Source: JBKBYG01 sp046313435
Lineage (GTDB): Bacteria; Pseudomonadota; Alphaproteobacteria; Rickettsiales; Arcanibacteraceae
DNA length: 64,000 nt
Assembly: GCA_046313435.1 (NCBI GenBank)
Contig: JBKBYG010000001.1
Location: 62,001-126,000, forward strand
Reading direction: 5' to 3'
Shown here one piece after another: positions 45,221-54,154 of the stretch. The translations under genes and the position numbers were made by a program. Every line of letters begins with the position of its first letter. Position 1 is the stretch's first letter. Under the pieces are notes generated by a model. It did not search any database. It was not told the origin of the DNA and worked only from the letters and a program-made list of their open reading frames with translations.

Positions 45221-46090
45221 TTATATTGTTTTTTCAAATAATGATTTATCCATGCCTTTCGCAATGATATTTTCTTTAGCATATAAATAAAATATAATTG
45301 TTAATACGTAAGATCCTCCAACAACGCAAAGACTAAAAATGGCAGATATAATTTTTACAAAAACAATGCTGGTAATAAGGGCTGCTTGTGAGTTAATATT
45401 TGCTAATATATTTATTACGAGAAACAGTATTACTTTGTATAATAAGGGTGCTGTAATAAATGCACTAATAATTTTAATAATTTGTTTTTTATGTACGCAT
45501 ACATCTATCAGTAATTGAAAAGATTCTTTAAATGCTCCAGTTACAGTTAGATTTGGGTTAAGATATATTAGAATGTTTGTAAACCATGTTAGTATAAAAA
45601 ATATAAAATTTATTAAAAGTAGCAAATCAGTTAGAGTACTTTCTACTTTAATTGAGGAGAGTAATATAGAGGGGAGTAATATAATAGAAGGTCCACCTGT
45701 AATCAGTTTTACTATTAAAGATTTAAAAATTTGAGGAAATTTAGATATAGTATGTTTAAATAATTGTTTTATCGGTTTTACTTCTTTATTTGCTAAATAA
45801 GATTCTATTGCTAAGATTCCAACAAATTCCATAACTATTGATATATATACAATAAATGCTATACAAATAGCCCCTATAAACCAACTTAAAGCTCCAATAT
45901 GCTTTGTTAAATGCCACTGTTGATTGGCTATAGAAATTCCAAATATAATTCCAAGAAGTGATCCTAATAACGCTATACTCAAGAGTAGCAGAAATGCAAT
46001 TTTCTTATGTTGAAGAACAAATTTATAGCTGAAAATGCTGATTTTAAAACCGGACTTTATTTCGGTTATTAAATTATTTAATTTAAACAT
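45221..46090 (-). CDS. Polytopic membrane protein of unknown function
   Basis: 289 residues with about six hydrophobic spans, the first at FLLLLSIALLGSLLGIIFGI and the last at FSLCVVGGSYVLTIIFYLYA. Between spans are Lys-rich cytoplasmic loops (KEVKPIKQLFKHTISKF). The arrangement recalls DUF6159-type proteins, but I cannot confirm it. It is 71 bp downstream of the flippase-like gene. No catalytic motif was recognised. Confidence 0.65.
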   Translation of the reverse strand: MFKLNNLITEIKSGFKISIFSYKFVLQHKKIAFLLLLSIALLGSLLGIIFGISIANQQWHLTKHIGALSWFIGAICIAFIVYISIVMEFVGILAIESYLANKEVKPIKQLFKHTISKFPQIFKSLIVKLITGGPSIILLPSILLSSIKVESTLTDLLLLINFIFFILTWFTNILIYLNPNLTVTGAFKESFQLLIDVCVHKKQIIKIISAFITAPLLYKVILFLVINILANINSQAALITSIVFVKIISAIFSLCVVGGSYVLTIIFYLYAKENIIAKGMDKSLFEKTI

Positions 46091-46161
46091 ATTTTTTCCT
46101 AATTTTTAAGATATTATTTTAAGAAATTATGTTTAAAATAAGATTAATATAAGATAGATCT

Positions 46162-47019
46162 CTAACTTAATTCAGATTTAATTTTATTTACAAACATACT
46201 ACCTGCGAGTGACAAAATAAAGTTGATGAGGAAATATGTAAATGAAAATGCTACGCCTATAGCAGGATCTACATTAAGATATTTAGCTCCATAAATAAAA
46301 CTAACTTCTCTAATTCCAGCTCCGCCAATTGAGATCGGTAAGATTGACAATATTGAAGAAATTAGAAAAACTATGAAGTAGTTCATACTAGGTATGTTAT
46401 TTTCAAAACCATAGAATAGTAGTCCGGCCGCTATTATCCCTAGAAGTTGAATTGTAAAAGAATATTTCATAGCGGTAAAAGCTATTTTCAAATGCTCTTT
46501 CAATATGAATTTAGCCATTATGAAATACCCAAAGAAACATAATAATGACATAATTATTATATAATTTTTGATATAACAATTCGAGAAATCAGCAAATATG
46601 CTGAACAATCCAAGCAATAATATTAAAGCAGCGAGTCCATTAAATCTATTAGCTAAAGCTAATTTCAAAGAAGTTAATTTTGGTAATTGATATAATTTTG
46701 ACATTATATAAATTTTATAACCGTCCCCCCCAATGCCTCCTGGAAAGATAATATTGTAAAACATGCTTACAAAAAATAATTTTATAGAGAAGCTATTACT
46801 ACAATTGACATTTGCTGTAGAATAGTAATATTTCATTCTATAACTGCTCATAACTTGCGCCAACAATAAAGATATGAATGCCACAATAATATACTGAAAT
46901 TTTATTTGACTAAAAGTCTCAATTACTTGTTTTAAATCAATTTTACAGTAAACTACATAGAATGTTAAAATTGTGAGTAAAAATTTTATAAGAAATTTTT
47001 TGTTAAATCTCTTGATCAT
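46162..47019 (-). CDS. Flippase-like/LPG synthase transmembrane (UPF0104) protein
   Basis: 285 residues, seven to eight spans, with the family features GGIGGDGYKIYIMSK after the third span and ISIGGAGIREVSFIYGA near the end. This is the membrane domain shared by lysyl-phosphatidylglycerol synthases and by stand-alone proteins thought to move or modify lipid-linked molecules. It lacks the soluble aminoacyl-transferase domain. It overlaps the glycosyltransferase gene by 17 nt, suggesting that both act in one lipid glycosylation step. Confidence 0.85.
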   Translation of the reverse strand: MIKRFNKKFLIKFLLTILTFYVVYCKIDLKQVIETFSQIKFQYIIVAFISLLLAQVMSSYRMKYYYSTANVNCSNSFSIKLFFVSMFYNIIFPGGIGGDGYKIYIMSKLYQLPKLTSLKLALANRFNGLAALILLLGLFSIFADFSNCYIKNYIIIMSLLCFFGYFIMAKFILKEHLKIAFTAMKYSFTIQLLGIIAAGLLFYGFENNIPSMNYFIVFLISSILSILPISIGGAGIREVSFIYGAKYLNVDPAIGVAFSFTYFLINFILSLAGSMFVNKIKSELS

Positions 47020-47950
47020 TTTTTCTATAAATTTTATTTATTAAATACGGTTTTCTTTGTTGTGAACCATAATATGTTCTCATTATCTGCTCAGCAAGAA
47101 AGCCTGTAGTAATAAGTTGAACAGAAGTAATTATGAGTAAAATACCTACATAAAATAAAGGCCGTCCTCCAATTGCATAACCAAAAATTTTTAATAATAA
47201 TAAGTATGTTTCTATTAAGAAACCTGCTATAAACATACAGATCCCTAAATTTCCAAAAAGATGCATAGGTTTTTGTTTATATTTCTGAAAAAAATACATA
47301 AGTAATAGATCGCTTACCACCTTCAATGTACGGCTTAAGCCATATTTTGACTGACCAAAAATTCGCGCATGATGTTTTACATCTATTTCTGTAATTTTTG
47401 CGCCTTGCATATGAGCTAGTATTGGAATAAATCTATGTAATTCCCCGTATAAATCCAGACGCTTAGCAAGTGTTGATTTAAAAATTTTAAGTGTACATCC
47501 GTAATCTCGAATATTTACCTTAGTAAGCTTTCTAATTAAAAAATTTGCTATTTTACTTGGAATTTTGCGCAAAAATAATTTATCTTGTCTTTTAAGTCTT
47601 CTGCCTACTACTATATCAGAATTTTCTGATTTCAGTTTATTTAGCATTATAGGAATATCATCAGGATCATTTTGAAGGTCCCCATCAATTGTAGCTATAT
47701 AATCGCCTTGCGCTATTTCAATTCCTGCAGCAAGTGCTGAGGTTTGGCCATAATTTCTATTAAATTCTACAAGTATTATATTATCTTCAAGAAGGGAGAT
47801 TATTTCCTCTTTAGTATTATCATTTGATCCATCATCAACAAAAATAATTTCATAATTAATCTTATTTAAAGCCGTTCTAATGTTATTAATTAGTGGCGCA
47901 ATATTTTCTTTTTCGTTATACACAGGTACAATAATTGATAATAATTCCAT
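47003..47950 (-). CDS. Glycosyltransferase family 2, polyprenyl-phosphate type
   Basis: 315 residues from the ATG at 47950, which has AGGAAATTTT before it. GT2 catalytic domain: LLSIIVPVYNEKENI, IIFVDDGSNDNTKEEI, and the metal motif TIDGDLQNDPDDIP. The QSKYGLSRTLKV sequence is typical of DPM1/ArnC-like enzymes that use undecaprenyl or dolichyl phosphate. Two C-terminal spans (GNLGICMFIAGFLIETYLLL and LFYVGILLIITSVQLITTGF) resemble GtrB/ArnC. Probably glycosylates a lipid carrier for envelope glycans. Confidence 0.9.
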   Translation of the reverse strand: MELLSIIVPVYNEKENIAPLINNIRTALNKINYEIIFVDDGSNDNTKEEIISLLEDNIILVEFNRNYGQTSALAAGIEIAQGDYIATIDGDLQNDPDDIPIMLNKLKSENSDIVVGRRLKRQDKLFLRKIPSKIANFLIRKLTKVNIRDYGCTLKIFKSTLAKRLDLYGELHRFIPILAHMQGAKITEIDVKHHARIFGQSKYGLSRTLKVVSDLLLMYFFQKYKQKPMHLFGNLGICMFIAGFLIETYLLLLKIFGYAIGGRPLFYVGILLIITSVQLITTGFLAEQIMRTYYGSQQRKPYLINKIYRKNDQEI

Positions 47951-47974
47951 AAAATTTCCTAAGAGTGTGAATAA

Positions 47975-48910
47975 GTGATTGATAATATTTTTAATAAACA
48001 AAATCCTTTTAAGCAAACAAATAATACTTGGCTATTAAAATTCATAGTAGAATATCAATATTTAGAAGTTTTTACTGATAGATTTGAGCATATGTCTGAA
48101 ACGATTTCAAGCTTTGAATATGATGCCTCACCAAATTATGAAAGCGCACCTCAAGATAAATGGATGTTAGAAATATATTTTGATCATGAACCGGAGCGGT
48201 TAGTTATAAAATTAATACTGCAAGAAATTGCTGCTAGCCTAAACACTCTATCACCGGAATTTTCAATTGAAAAACTGGAAGACCAAGACTGGGTTTCTAA
48301 AGTTCAAGAAGCGTTTAAAGCTTTTGCAGTTGGAAAGTTTTTCATATATAGTTCATTCTATAAGAATTCTCTTCCTACTAATAAACATTTACTATTAATT
48401 GATCCTGGTAGAGCGTTTGGAACAGGTGAGCATGAAACAACGACAGGGTGTTTAATGGCTCTATCAGAACTTAGTAAAAAATATAAATTTTATAATATGC
48501 TAGACATGGGTTGTGGGACTGGTGTTCTAGCTATTGCTATGGCTAAATTATGGAAAAATAGAATATTAGCTTTAGATATTGACTCAGAAGCAGTAAAAAT
48601 TACAAATGAAAATATTAAAAGGAATATGTCCTCAGAATATATTTATGCTAGTGTAAGCAATGGATACTCATCTAAAAAAATTAAACAATATGGAAAATTC
48701 GATTTAATTACTGCAAATATTCTAGCGAAACCTTTAATTAAATTTGCTCCGGATTTAAAAAATTCTCTTGCAGAAGGGGGTATAGCTGTATTGTCTGGAC
48801 TACTTTCTTATCAAGAAAAATCTGTGATTAAAGCACATATTGCCCAGAAATTAACTGTTGTCAAAATAATTAGAAGAAATAATTGGTCCACAATTATTTT
48901 ACATAACTAA
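47975..48910 (+). CDS. prmA: Ribosomal protein L11 methyltransferase
   Basis: Trimethylates L11 using S-adenosylmethionine. 311 residues from a GTG start (alternatives downstream would shorten the N-terminal substrate domain). LLIDPGRAFGTGEHETTTGCL and MLDMGCGTGVLAIAMA form the SAM site, ITANILAKPLI is the NxL(A)-type active motif, and VLSGLLSYQEKSV completes the fold. Divergent from the glycosyltransferase gene with 24 bp between the starts. Confidence 0.93.
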   Translation: MIDNIFNKQNPFKQTNNTWLLKFIVEYQYLEVFTDRFEHMSETISSFEYDASPNYESAPQDKWMLEIYFDHEPERLVIKLILQEIAASLNTLSPEFSIEKLEDQDWVSKVQEAFKAFAVGKFFIYSSFYKNSLPTNKHLLLIDPGRAFGTGEHETTTGCLMALSELSKKYKFYNMLDMGCGTGVLAIAMAKLWKNRILALDIDSEAVKITNENIKRNMSSEYIYASVSNGYSSKKIKQYGKFDLITANILAKPLIKFAPDLKNSLAEGGIAVLSGLLSYQEKSVIKAHIAQKLTVVKIIRRNNWSTIILHN

Positions 48911-48921
48911 AAGTTTTATAA

Positions 48922-49809
48922 ATGAAGTACCTATTGATTAGTATATCATTTTTTCTGATTTCCTGCAGTTCATTACTACAAGAAATCAGTATTAGTAAGA
49001 TTAAACCTTATAATTTTAAGCTTGAAGAAGAATGGCATATGGCTCCGCCTTTTTTATTAGAATTTTCTAAAGCTAACAAAAAGCTTTGGTATATAGGAGC
49101 AGTGCATTCTAACGAACTAAATAGCGAAACATTTAAGCTAATTGATAGTTTTTTTAGTAAACATACGCCTGATATTGTGATTATAGAAGGATTGGAAACT
49201 AAGGAATCAAAAAAAATACATAATTTAATTAAAGCTAAATGCTCTAACCTTAAATCAATTACAAACCAATCCTTTTGTGAAGAAAATTTATATACTGCTT
49301 TAAAAGCGCAAGAATTTAATATACCTGTTATAGGCGGAGAGCCTATAGATGAAGAATTATTGAGAATAGTAAAACAATATGGCTATGATGAAGAAGATTA
49401 TATTAATTTTTGGTTTTCTTCTGCAATACCTCAATTATATAGAGAAGGTAAACTAACCTTATTTAATCAAATAGAAAGTAACTATACAGAATTTGCTAAA
49501 TCTTTTCCATCAAGAAATCTTAAGTATGCTAGCTATAAAGCATGGTTAGAAGATAAAATACTAAAGGTAGAATTTCAAGAACTGATAAATGCAAATTTTA
49601 CTGCGCCTATAAAGGATGGAAACTATTTGCAACAGCTTTCATCGATTATTGGAATAGAAAGAGATAAGCATATTGTTAAAATAATATTTAATTCATTGAG
49701 CCGATATAATAAAGTACTAATTGTGTATGGGCATAGTCATGTTTTAACTCAGCTACCAGCATTTGAAGCGTATATAGATAATTATATAGCTTTAGATCTG
49801 AAATATTAA
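48922..49809 (+). CDS. TraB/TIKI-like predicted lipoprotein
   Basis: 295 residues. Signal segment MKYLLISISFFLISC with lipobox LISC. The body carries the patterns of the TIKI/TraB/PrgY (GumN-like) fold: WYIGAVHSN (GxxH-type), DIVIIEGLET with the conserved Glu, GGEPIDEE, and the closing VLIVYGHSHVLTQL. Animal TIKI members are metalloproteases; bacterial members are uncharacterised. An inverted pair AATGATTT/AAATCATT (49813-49837) after the stop may terminate it. Confidence 0.65.
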   Translation: MKYLLISISFFLISCSSLLQEISISKIKPYNFKLEEEWHMAPPFLLEFSKANKKLWYIGAVHSNELNSETFKLIDSFFSKHTPDIVIIEGLETKESKKIHNLIKAKCSNLKSITNQSFCEENLYTALKAQEFNIPVIGGEPIDEELLRIVKQYGYDEEDYINFWFSSAIPQLYREGKLTLFNQIESNYTEFAKSFPSRNLKYASYKAWLEDKILKVEFQELINANFTAPIKDGNYLQQLSSIIGIERDKHIVKIIFNSLSRYNKVLIVYGHSHVLTQLPAFEAYIDNYIALDLKY

Positions 49810-49837
49810 ACAAATGATTTAATTGAAATAAATCATT

Positions 49838-49863
49838 ATATAGTTTACGTATATAGTTTACGT
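49838..49863. repeat. Two tandem copies of a 13-bp sequence
   Basis: ATATAGTTTACGT occurs twice back to back (49838-49850 and 49851-49863), 19 bp before the next gene. It could be a protein binding site or slippage product. Confidence 0.7.
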
Positions 49864-49881
49864 CAAATAAACGGGGAATCA

Positions 49882-50865
49882 GTGTTTAGAAAAATTTTTT
49901 GTAACGGAATATTATTTATTATATTTAACTTTGTTTTCTGCAATATTTTACTTGCAGCAGAAATAGAATTTAAGCCAAGTTTTGATTGTAATAAAGCTAT
50001 TACAGATATTGAGAAAACTATCTGCAGTAATTCAACTATATCAATTTTAGATAATAGTCTTAACTTTTTTTATCACAGTGCTGTTAAAGTTAAACCTAGT
50101 TTAAAAGAGGAACAGAGAATATGGCTAGAAAATAGACTTAATAATATTAAAGAATTAAAAAATTCATATCATAATCGAATAATAGAAATATTATTGGATA
50201 AGTCTGTTATAGATAATGTGTTAAAGGATTTTTTTAAAGCAAATATTAAACAGAAACTAGCTAATAATAAGATCACTCGACTTAGTGTATCTTTACAAAA
50301 TTCTGTAGATTTAAAATATATTATGAATGCTATTACAAATCTCTATTTGCCAGACATAATTACTGATCCTAAAGATTTTTCAGATACTATATTTTCTTCG
50401 AAAGGTAACATGGAAATAGAACATATTAAACAATATGATGATTTGATTTTCAATGCTTCTCCTAATAAATATTTGATTACACATTGTTTGAATTTTGGCT
50501 TAAATGATGATTCAAGTAGACATACAATATGGCTAATAGATTTCAAACATGAAAATGTTTTAATTCGTAGTTTGGATCTTCCCGAATATGATATACATAA
50601 AAATACTATATTCAGTAGTATCGACTCTCCTGGACCAATTGGATTTGACAATAAAAAACAAGCTTTTAGTCAACTCACGCATGTTCATCCGCAGTATAGT
50701 GTTAGCAGATACTTCAATTTTATAGAAGAAATGAATGGAAAAAGTAAGCTAATTTTACTTGAACAGAGGGGACATCCTGCAAGGCATGATCATAATTACG
50801 ATCCAGAAAAATATTACCCAGATTGGATTAAGGAGTATCCTATGGAGAATAAGATAATAAACTGA
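49882..50865 (+). CDS. Protein with N-terminal LprI-like domain
   Basis: 327 residues from a GTG (49882) with GGGGAA upstream. Signal peptide (GILFIIFNFVFCNILLAAE), then an LprI-type domain: FDCNKAITDIEKTICSN, LDNSLNFFYHSAV, EEQRIWLENRLN, the Cys pair and W/R pattern of lysozyme-inhibitor LprI. The C-terminal 200 residues are unrecognised and include a His-rich end (GHPARHDHNYDPEK). LprI of mycobacteria inhibits lysozyme; whether this one does is unknown. Confidence 0.7.
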   Translation: MFRKIFCNGILFIIFNFVFCNILLAAEIEFKPSFDCNKAITDIEKTICSNSTISILDNSLNFFYHSAVKVKPSLKEEQRIWLENRLNNIKELKNSYHNRIIEILLDKSVIDNVLKDFFKANIKQKLANNKITRLSVSLQNSVDLKYIMNAITNLYLPDIITDPKDFSDTIFSSKGNMEIEHIKQYDDLIFNASPNKYLITHCLNFGLNDDSSRHTIWLIDFKHENVLIRSLDLPEYDIHKNTIFSSIDSPGPIGFDNKKQAFSQLTHVHPQYSVSRYFNFIEEMNGKSKLILLEQRGHPARHDHNYDPEKYYPDWIKEYPMENKIIN

Positions 50866-50890
50866 AAGCAATTAGTTAGACTATGTAATT

Positions 50891-51619
50891 CTAATTAATC
50901 AAATACCAAGCTCTACAATTTCGTAATGGGTCATCCATAAGATAAGATATTGAGGAAGCAGTTGAAGTAATTACAGCATTCACACAAGTAGTTGTTCCAT
51001 TAACAGAAGATCCTCTGCCAGCAACAAATTTTCCTGTAGAAGGGGCTCCATCATCAATTTTAACATCTATTGCATAACTATCTTCAGCATTTAAGGCTCC
51101 CTCATTACCAACATTATTGTCTTTTAGTAAATTAATTGTATTAAGTCTAGAGGGATAGCTATATAAGCTAGAACTAGTACCTCTTAGGGCATAAACACCA
51201 TTGTTTGTTGGCATAGACATAACATTTACCCCACCAATATAACGTGAACTGCCAAGGCCGGTATATGAGCCTTCAATCATATTAGCCAAGCTTAAATGCT
51301 GCCAAATTTTATAGGTCTCACTGCTGTCAAAAAATCCATTTCCATTTCCGTTACATCCAGCAGCTGCAGCGGAATCAGGGCAACTAGCAACGGTGCTCCA
51401 GATAGCACCAGCATTTGAAAAATCTCCCGGTAGAAAACCAAATTTTTCCCTAAAAGCGTATATAGCAGTTTGAATTTTTTGTATGTCTTTTATAACTGCT
51501 CTAATTTGTCCTTGTTTTATTAAGGCTGAGCCTGCTGCTATTCCTCCCATTATGATGCCTACTATTATTATTACAATAGCAAGTTCTATTAATGTGAAAG
51601 CGCGATTCGTTTTAATCAT
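50891..51619 (-). CDS. Orphan type IV pilin/pseudopilin-like protein
   Basis: 242 residues with a class III (prepilin) leader: a short basic N-terminus, then RAFTLIELAIVIIIVGIIMG, where methylation would follow cleavage after the Ala, and a hydrophobic helix. The mature domain has a Cys pair (CPDSAAAAGCNGNGNG), Gly/Ser-rich stretches, and near the end CVNAVITSTASSISYLMDDP with CRAW. Other Rickettsiales have similar solitary pilin-like genes. No assembly ATPase, peptidase or secretin gene is nearby. Convergent with the previous gene. Confidence 0.85.
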   Translation of the reverse strand: MIKTNRAFTLIELAIVIIIVGIIMGGIAAGSALIKQGQIRAVIKDIQKIQTAIYAFREKFGFLPGDFSNAGAIWSTVASCPDSAAAAGCNGNGNGFFDSSETYKIWQHLSLANMIEGSYTGLGSSRYIGGVNVMSMPTNNGVYALRGTSSSLYSYPSRLNTINLLKDNNVGNEGALNAEDSYAIDVKIDDGAPSTGKFVAGRGSSVNGTTTCVNAVITSTASSISYLMDDPLRNCRAWYLIN

Positions 51620-51744
51620 TGAATTCTAAATTTGTTTTTAATTATGATTTTAAATTTAGCAATAAAAAATTAAATTTAAATTAAAATTAGAATAGTTCGG
51701 CTTAAGATTCAAAATTATCTTAATTATTAATAAAAAATAAAATA

Positions 51745-51772
51745 TTGCACATATATCAAATTTTGCTATAAA
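51745..51772 (+). promoter_or_regulatory. Predicted promoter of recA
   Basis: TTGCAC (51745-51750) and TATAAA (51767-51772) with 16 bp between. It would give a leader of about 80 nt. No alphaproteobacterial SOS box (GTTC-N7-GTTC) is recognisable nearby, so LexA control is not indicated. Confidence 0.45.
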
Positions 51773-51861
51773 TTAATCAAGAAGAAGTTTTTATAGGGAC
51801 TTTAAATTTAAGTAAAAATAACTATATTATATATCACTAAGAAACGAAAAATAGGGTTAAA

Positions 51862-52917
51862 ATGGATAGACAAAAAGCTTTAGAAACAGCAAAAATGCAA
51901 ATTGAACGTGCTCATGGTAAAGGTCTTATTATGATGCTTGGGCAGAAAGAAGCGGTGGAAGTTGATACAATTTCTACTGGCTCAATCAGTTTAGATATGG
52001 CACTTGGGGTAGGGGGCTTGCCTCGCGGAAGAATCATTGAAATATTTGGTCCTGAAAGCTCAGGTAAAACTACATTGACTTTACATGTTATAGCAGAAGC
52101 TCAGAAAAAGGGTGGTTTGTGTGCTTTTATCGATGCTGAACATGCTCTTGATCCTATATATGCAAAAAAGTTGGGAGTAAATATTAATGAGCTAGTAATT
52201 TCTCAACCAGATACTGGTGAACAAGCTTTAGAAATTGCTGATACCTTAGTTAGATCAGGTGCAGTAGATGTTGTTGTAATCGACAGTGTTGCAGCTCTTG
52301 TGCCAAAAGCCGAAATCGAAGGCGAGATGGGTGATTCACATATGGGTCTACAAGCGAGACTTATGAGCCAGGCTTTACGTAAGCTTACAGGTTCTATTTC
52401 TAAAACTAATTGTATGGTGATTTTCATCAACCAAATTAGGATGAAGATAGGCGTAATGTTTGGAAGCCCTGAAACTACTACTGGTGGTAACGCTCTTAAA
52501 TTTTACGCATCTGTGCGCATAGACATACGTCGTATTGGATCTATTAAGGAAAAAGAAGAAGTTACAGGTAACCAAACAAGGGTGAAAGTTGTTAAAAACA
52601 AAGTTGCCCCACCATTTAAAACGGTTGACTTTGATATTATGTATGGTGAAGGAATTTCTAAATTTGGTGAATTAATTGACCTTGGTGTTAAAGCTGGTAT
52701 TGTTGAAAAAGCTGGTTCATGGTTCTCGTATGACAATATTAGAATTGGTCAAGGTAAAGAAAATGCAAAAAATTATTTAAGAGAGCATCCTGATATGGCT
52801 GCTAAAATTGAAGAGCAAATTAGGAACAATAACTCTTCAATAGTAGATAATTTAATTGAGGAAGACGCAAGTGCTTCAGAAGGAGATAATGTATCATCTT
52901 CAGGTGGAGATATTTAA
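51862..52917 (+). CDS. recA: Recombinase RecA
   Basis: 351 residues; strand-exchange protein and SOS co-protease. Walker [17 protein letters not shown] (about residues 62-77), Walker [16 protein letters not shown], loop L1 [12 protein letters not shown], loop L2 [18 protein letters not shown], and an acidic C-terminal tail ([12 protein letters not shown]). The RBS GGGTTAAA is modest. Full length. Confidence 0.98.
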   Translation: MDRQKALETAKMQIERAHGKGLIMMLGQKEAVEVDTISTGSISLDMALGVGGLPRGRIIEIFGPESSGKTTLTLHVIAEAQKKGGLCAFIDAEHALDPIYAKKLGVNINELVISQPDTGEQALEIADTLVRSGAVDVVVIDSVAALVPKAEIEGEMGDSHMGLQARLMSQALRKLTGSISKTNCMVIFINQIRMKIGVMFGSPETTTGGNALKFYASVRIDIRRIGSIKEKEEVTGNQTRVKVVKNKVAPPFKTVDFDIMYGEGISKFGELIDLGVKAGIVEKAGSWFSYDNIRIGQGKENAKNYLREHPDMAAKIEEQIRNNNSSIVDNLIEEDASASEGDNVSSSGGDI

Positions 52918-52921
52918 ATAA

Positions 52922-52965
52922 AATGATGCATTTTAAAAAAATCTAGTTTTTTGAAATGCATCATT
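52922..52965 (+). terminator. Inverted repeat between recA and rplU
   Basis: AATGATGCATTT (52922-52933) pairs with AAATGCATCATT (52954-52965); continuing pairing of the inner A-run with the T-run gives a stem of about 18 bp with one mismatch and the loop TCTAG. There is no T-run outside the stem, so it may be a bidirectional terminator or processing signal rather than a classical terminator. Confidence 0.6.
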
Positions 52966-53032
52966 GACAAATATTAGAAATGGTAATATTTTAAGATTTA
53001 GTTTTAAAACTCAATATAAATTTGGAAGTAAT

Positions 53033-53350
53033 ATGTTCGCAGTTATTAGATCAGGTGGTAAACAATATAAAGTAGCCAAAAATTCTATAGTTAAATTAGA
53101 GAAGATAGCAGGTACGCCTGGTTCAGAATTAGAATTTAATGAAGTTCTTATGATTGGAAGTAATGAAAAGCCTATTATTATAGGTAGTCCTTTAGTGAAG
53201 GGTGCTTCTGTGACCGCAGAAATTTTATCTCAAACTAGAGATGCTAAAATCATAATATTCAAAAAGCAACGTCGTCAACATTATAGACGTAAAAATGGTC
53301 ATCGTCAGCACGTGACTCATGTTTTAATTAAAGACATCAAAAAAATATAA
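53033..53350 (+). CDS. rplU: 50S ribosomal protein L21
   Basis: 105 residues from the ATG at 53033, which follows GGAAGTAAT. Motifs are MFAVIRSGGKQYKVAKNS, VLMIGSNEKPIIIGSPLV and the C-terminal KKQRRQHYRRKNGHRQHVTH. An upstream in-frame ATG (52964) would start within the recA hairpin and give an N-terminus unlike L21. rpmA follows 25 bp later, the universal pair. Confidence 0.97.
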   Translation: MFAVIRSGGKQYKVAKNSIVKLEKIAGTPGSELEFNEVLMIGSNEKPIIIGSPLVKGASVTAEILSQTRDAKIIIFKKQRRQHYRRKNGHRQHVTHVLIKDIKKI

Positions 53351-53375
53351 TTTTTGATTAAATAATAGGTATAAA

Positions 53376-53639
53376 ATGGCACATAAGAAAGCAGGTGGTA
53401 GTTCAAGAAACGGACGTGATTCAGCAGGTCGCAGACTTGGGGTAAAACGTTCTGATGGACAAGCAGTAATTCCAGGTAATATTATTATTCGCCAAAGAGG
53501 AACAAAATATTATCCAGGTGAAAATGTTGGTATGGGAAAAGACCATACATTATTCTCACTCATAGCTGGAAAAGTAAAATTTAAGCGCAAAGCTGGGAAT
53601 AAAGTTTTTATTTGTGTTGAAACAAATCAAGTTGCATAA
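53376..53639 (+). CDS. rpmA: 50S ribosomal protein L27
   Basis: 87 residues: [40 protein letters not shown] and [19 protein letters not shown]. The N-terminus is not the cleaved Firmicutes type. Strong terminator follows at 53654. Confidence 0.98.
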   Translation: MAHKKAGGSSRNGRDSAGRRLGVKRSDGQAVIPGNIIIRQRGTKYYPGENVGMGKDHTLFSLIAGKVKFKRKAGNKVFICVETNQVA

Positions 53640-53653
53640 GTTTTTTATATAAT

Positions 53654-53690
53654 AAAGAGCCTTAAATAGTCAATTTAAGGCTCTTTATTA
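53654..53690 (+). terminator. Rho-independent terminator after rpmA
   Basis: AAAGAGCCTTAAAT (53654-53667) pairs perfectly with ATTTAAGGCTCTTT (53673-53686); 5-nt loop, 14-bp stem, followed by ATTATT. Confidence 0.85.
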
Positions 53691-54154
53691 TTCAATATTT
53701 CAGGTTAAACATTAATTAAGAACGCATAAGCTTAATTATTTTAGCAATATGTGAAAATATATTCTAAAAAATATCTATAAAATAACAATTGTAACTCTTA
53801 CCAGCTCCTACAGTAAATAGTAAAACTCTAAGTAAATCTTTTGTTTCTCTAGTACAGTTTTTAAGTTAAAATTCTAAAATTGTTGCTCGTTAATTATATA
53901 ATATAAACCTCTCTTGTTGCTCCCAGGCTCAATGAAGTTTTTTATTTCAAGGATAATTTTGTTATCATTTTGATTCTCGAATTGTCAAGCATATTTAAGT
54001 ATGCGATGATTTTACAAGTAGAAACTCCTAAAACTCATTCTCTTGAAATAGGAAACTCTACATAATCTAGTATTATACTCAACTTAATTAACTATAATTT
54101 AAAAACTAATACATATGTCAAAATGTACAAACAATATTAAATATTCTTTTTTTG
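53691..54154. other. Gap of about 460 bp with no recognised gene
   Basis: Both strands lack a credible reading frame. It contains only short inverted pairs such as GCATATTTAAGTATGC (53989-54005) and an imperfect symmetric pattern GTAGAAACTCCT ... AGGAAACTCTAC (around 54018-54061). It is not a copy of the dispersed repeats. It may be decayed coding sequence. Confidence 0.45.

Noticed and set aside
52203..52736. Several minus-strand frames inside recA
   Set aside because: They are antisense shadows of the highly conserved recA coding sequence.
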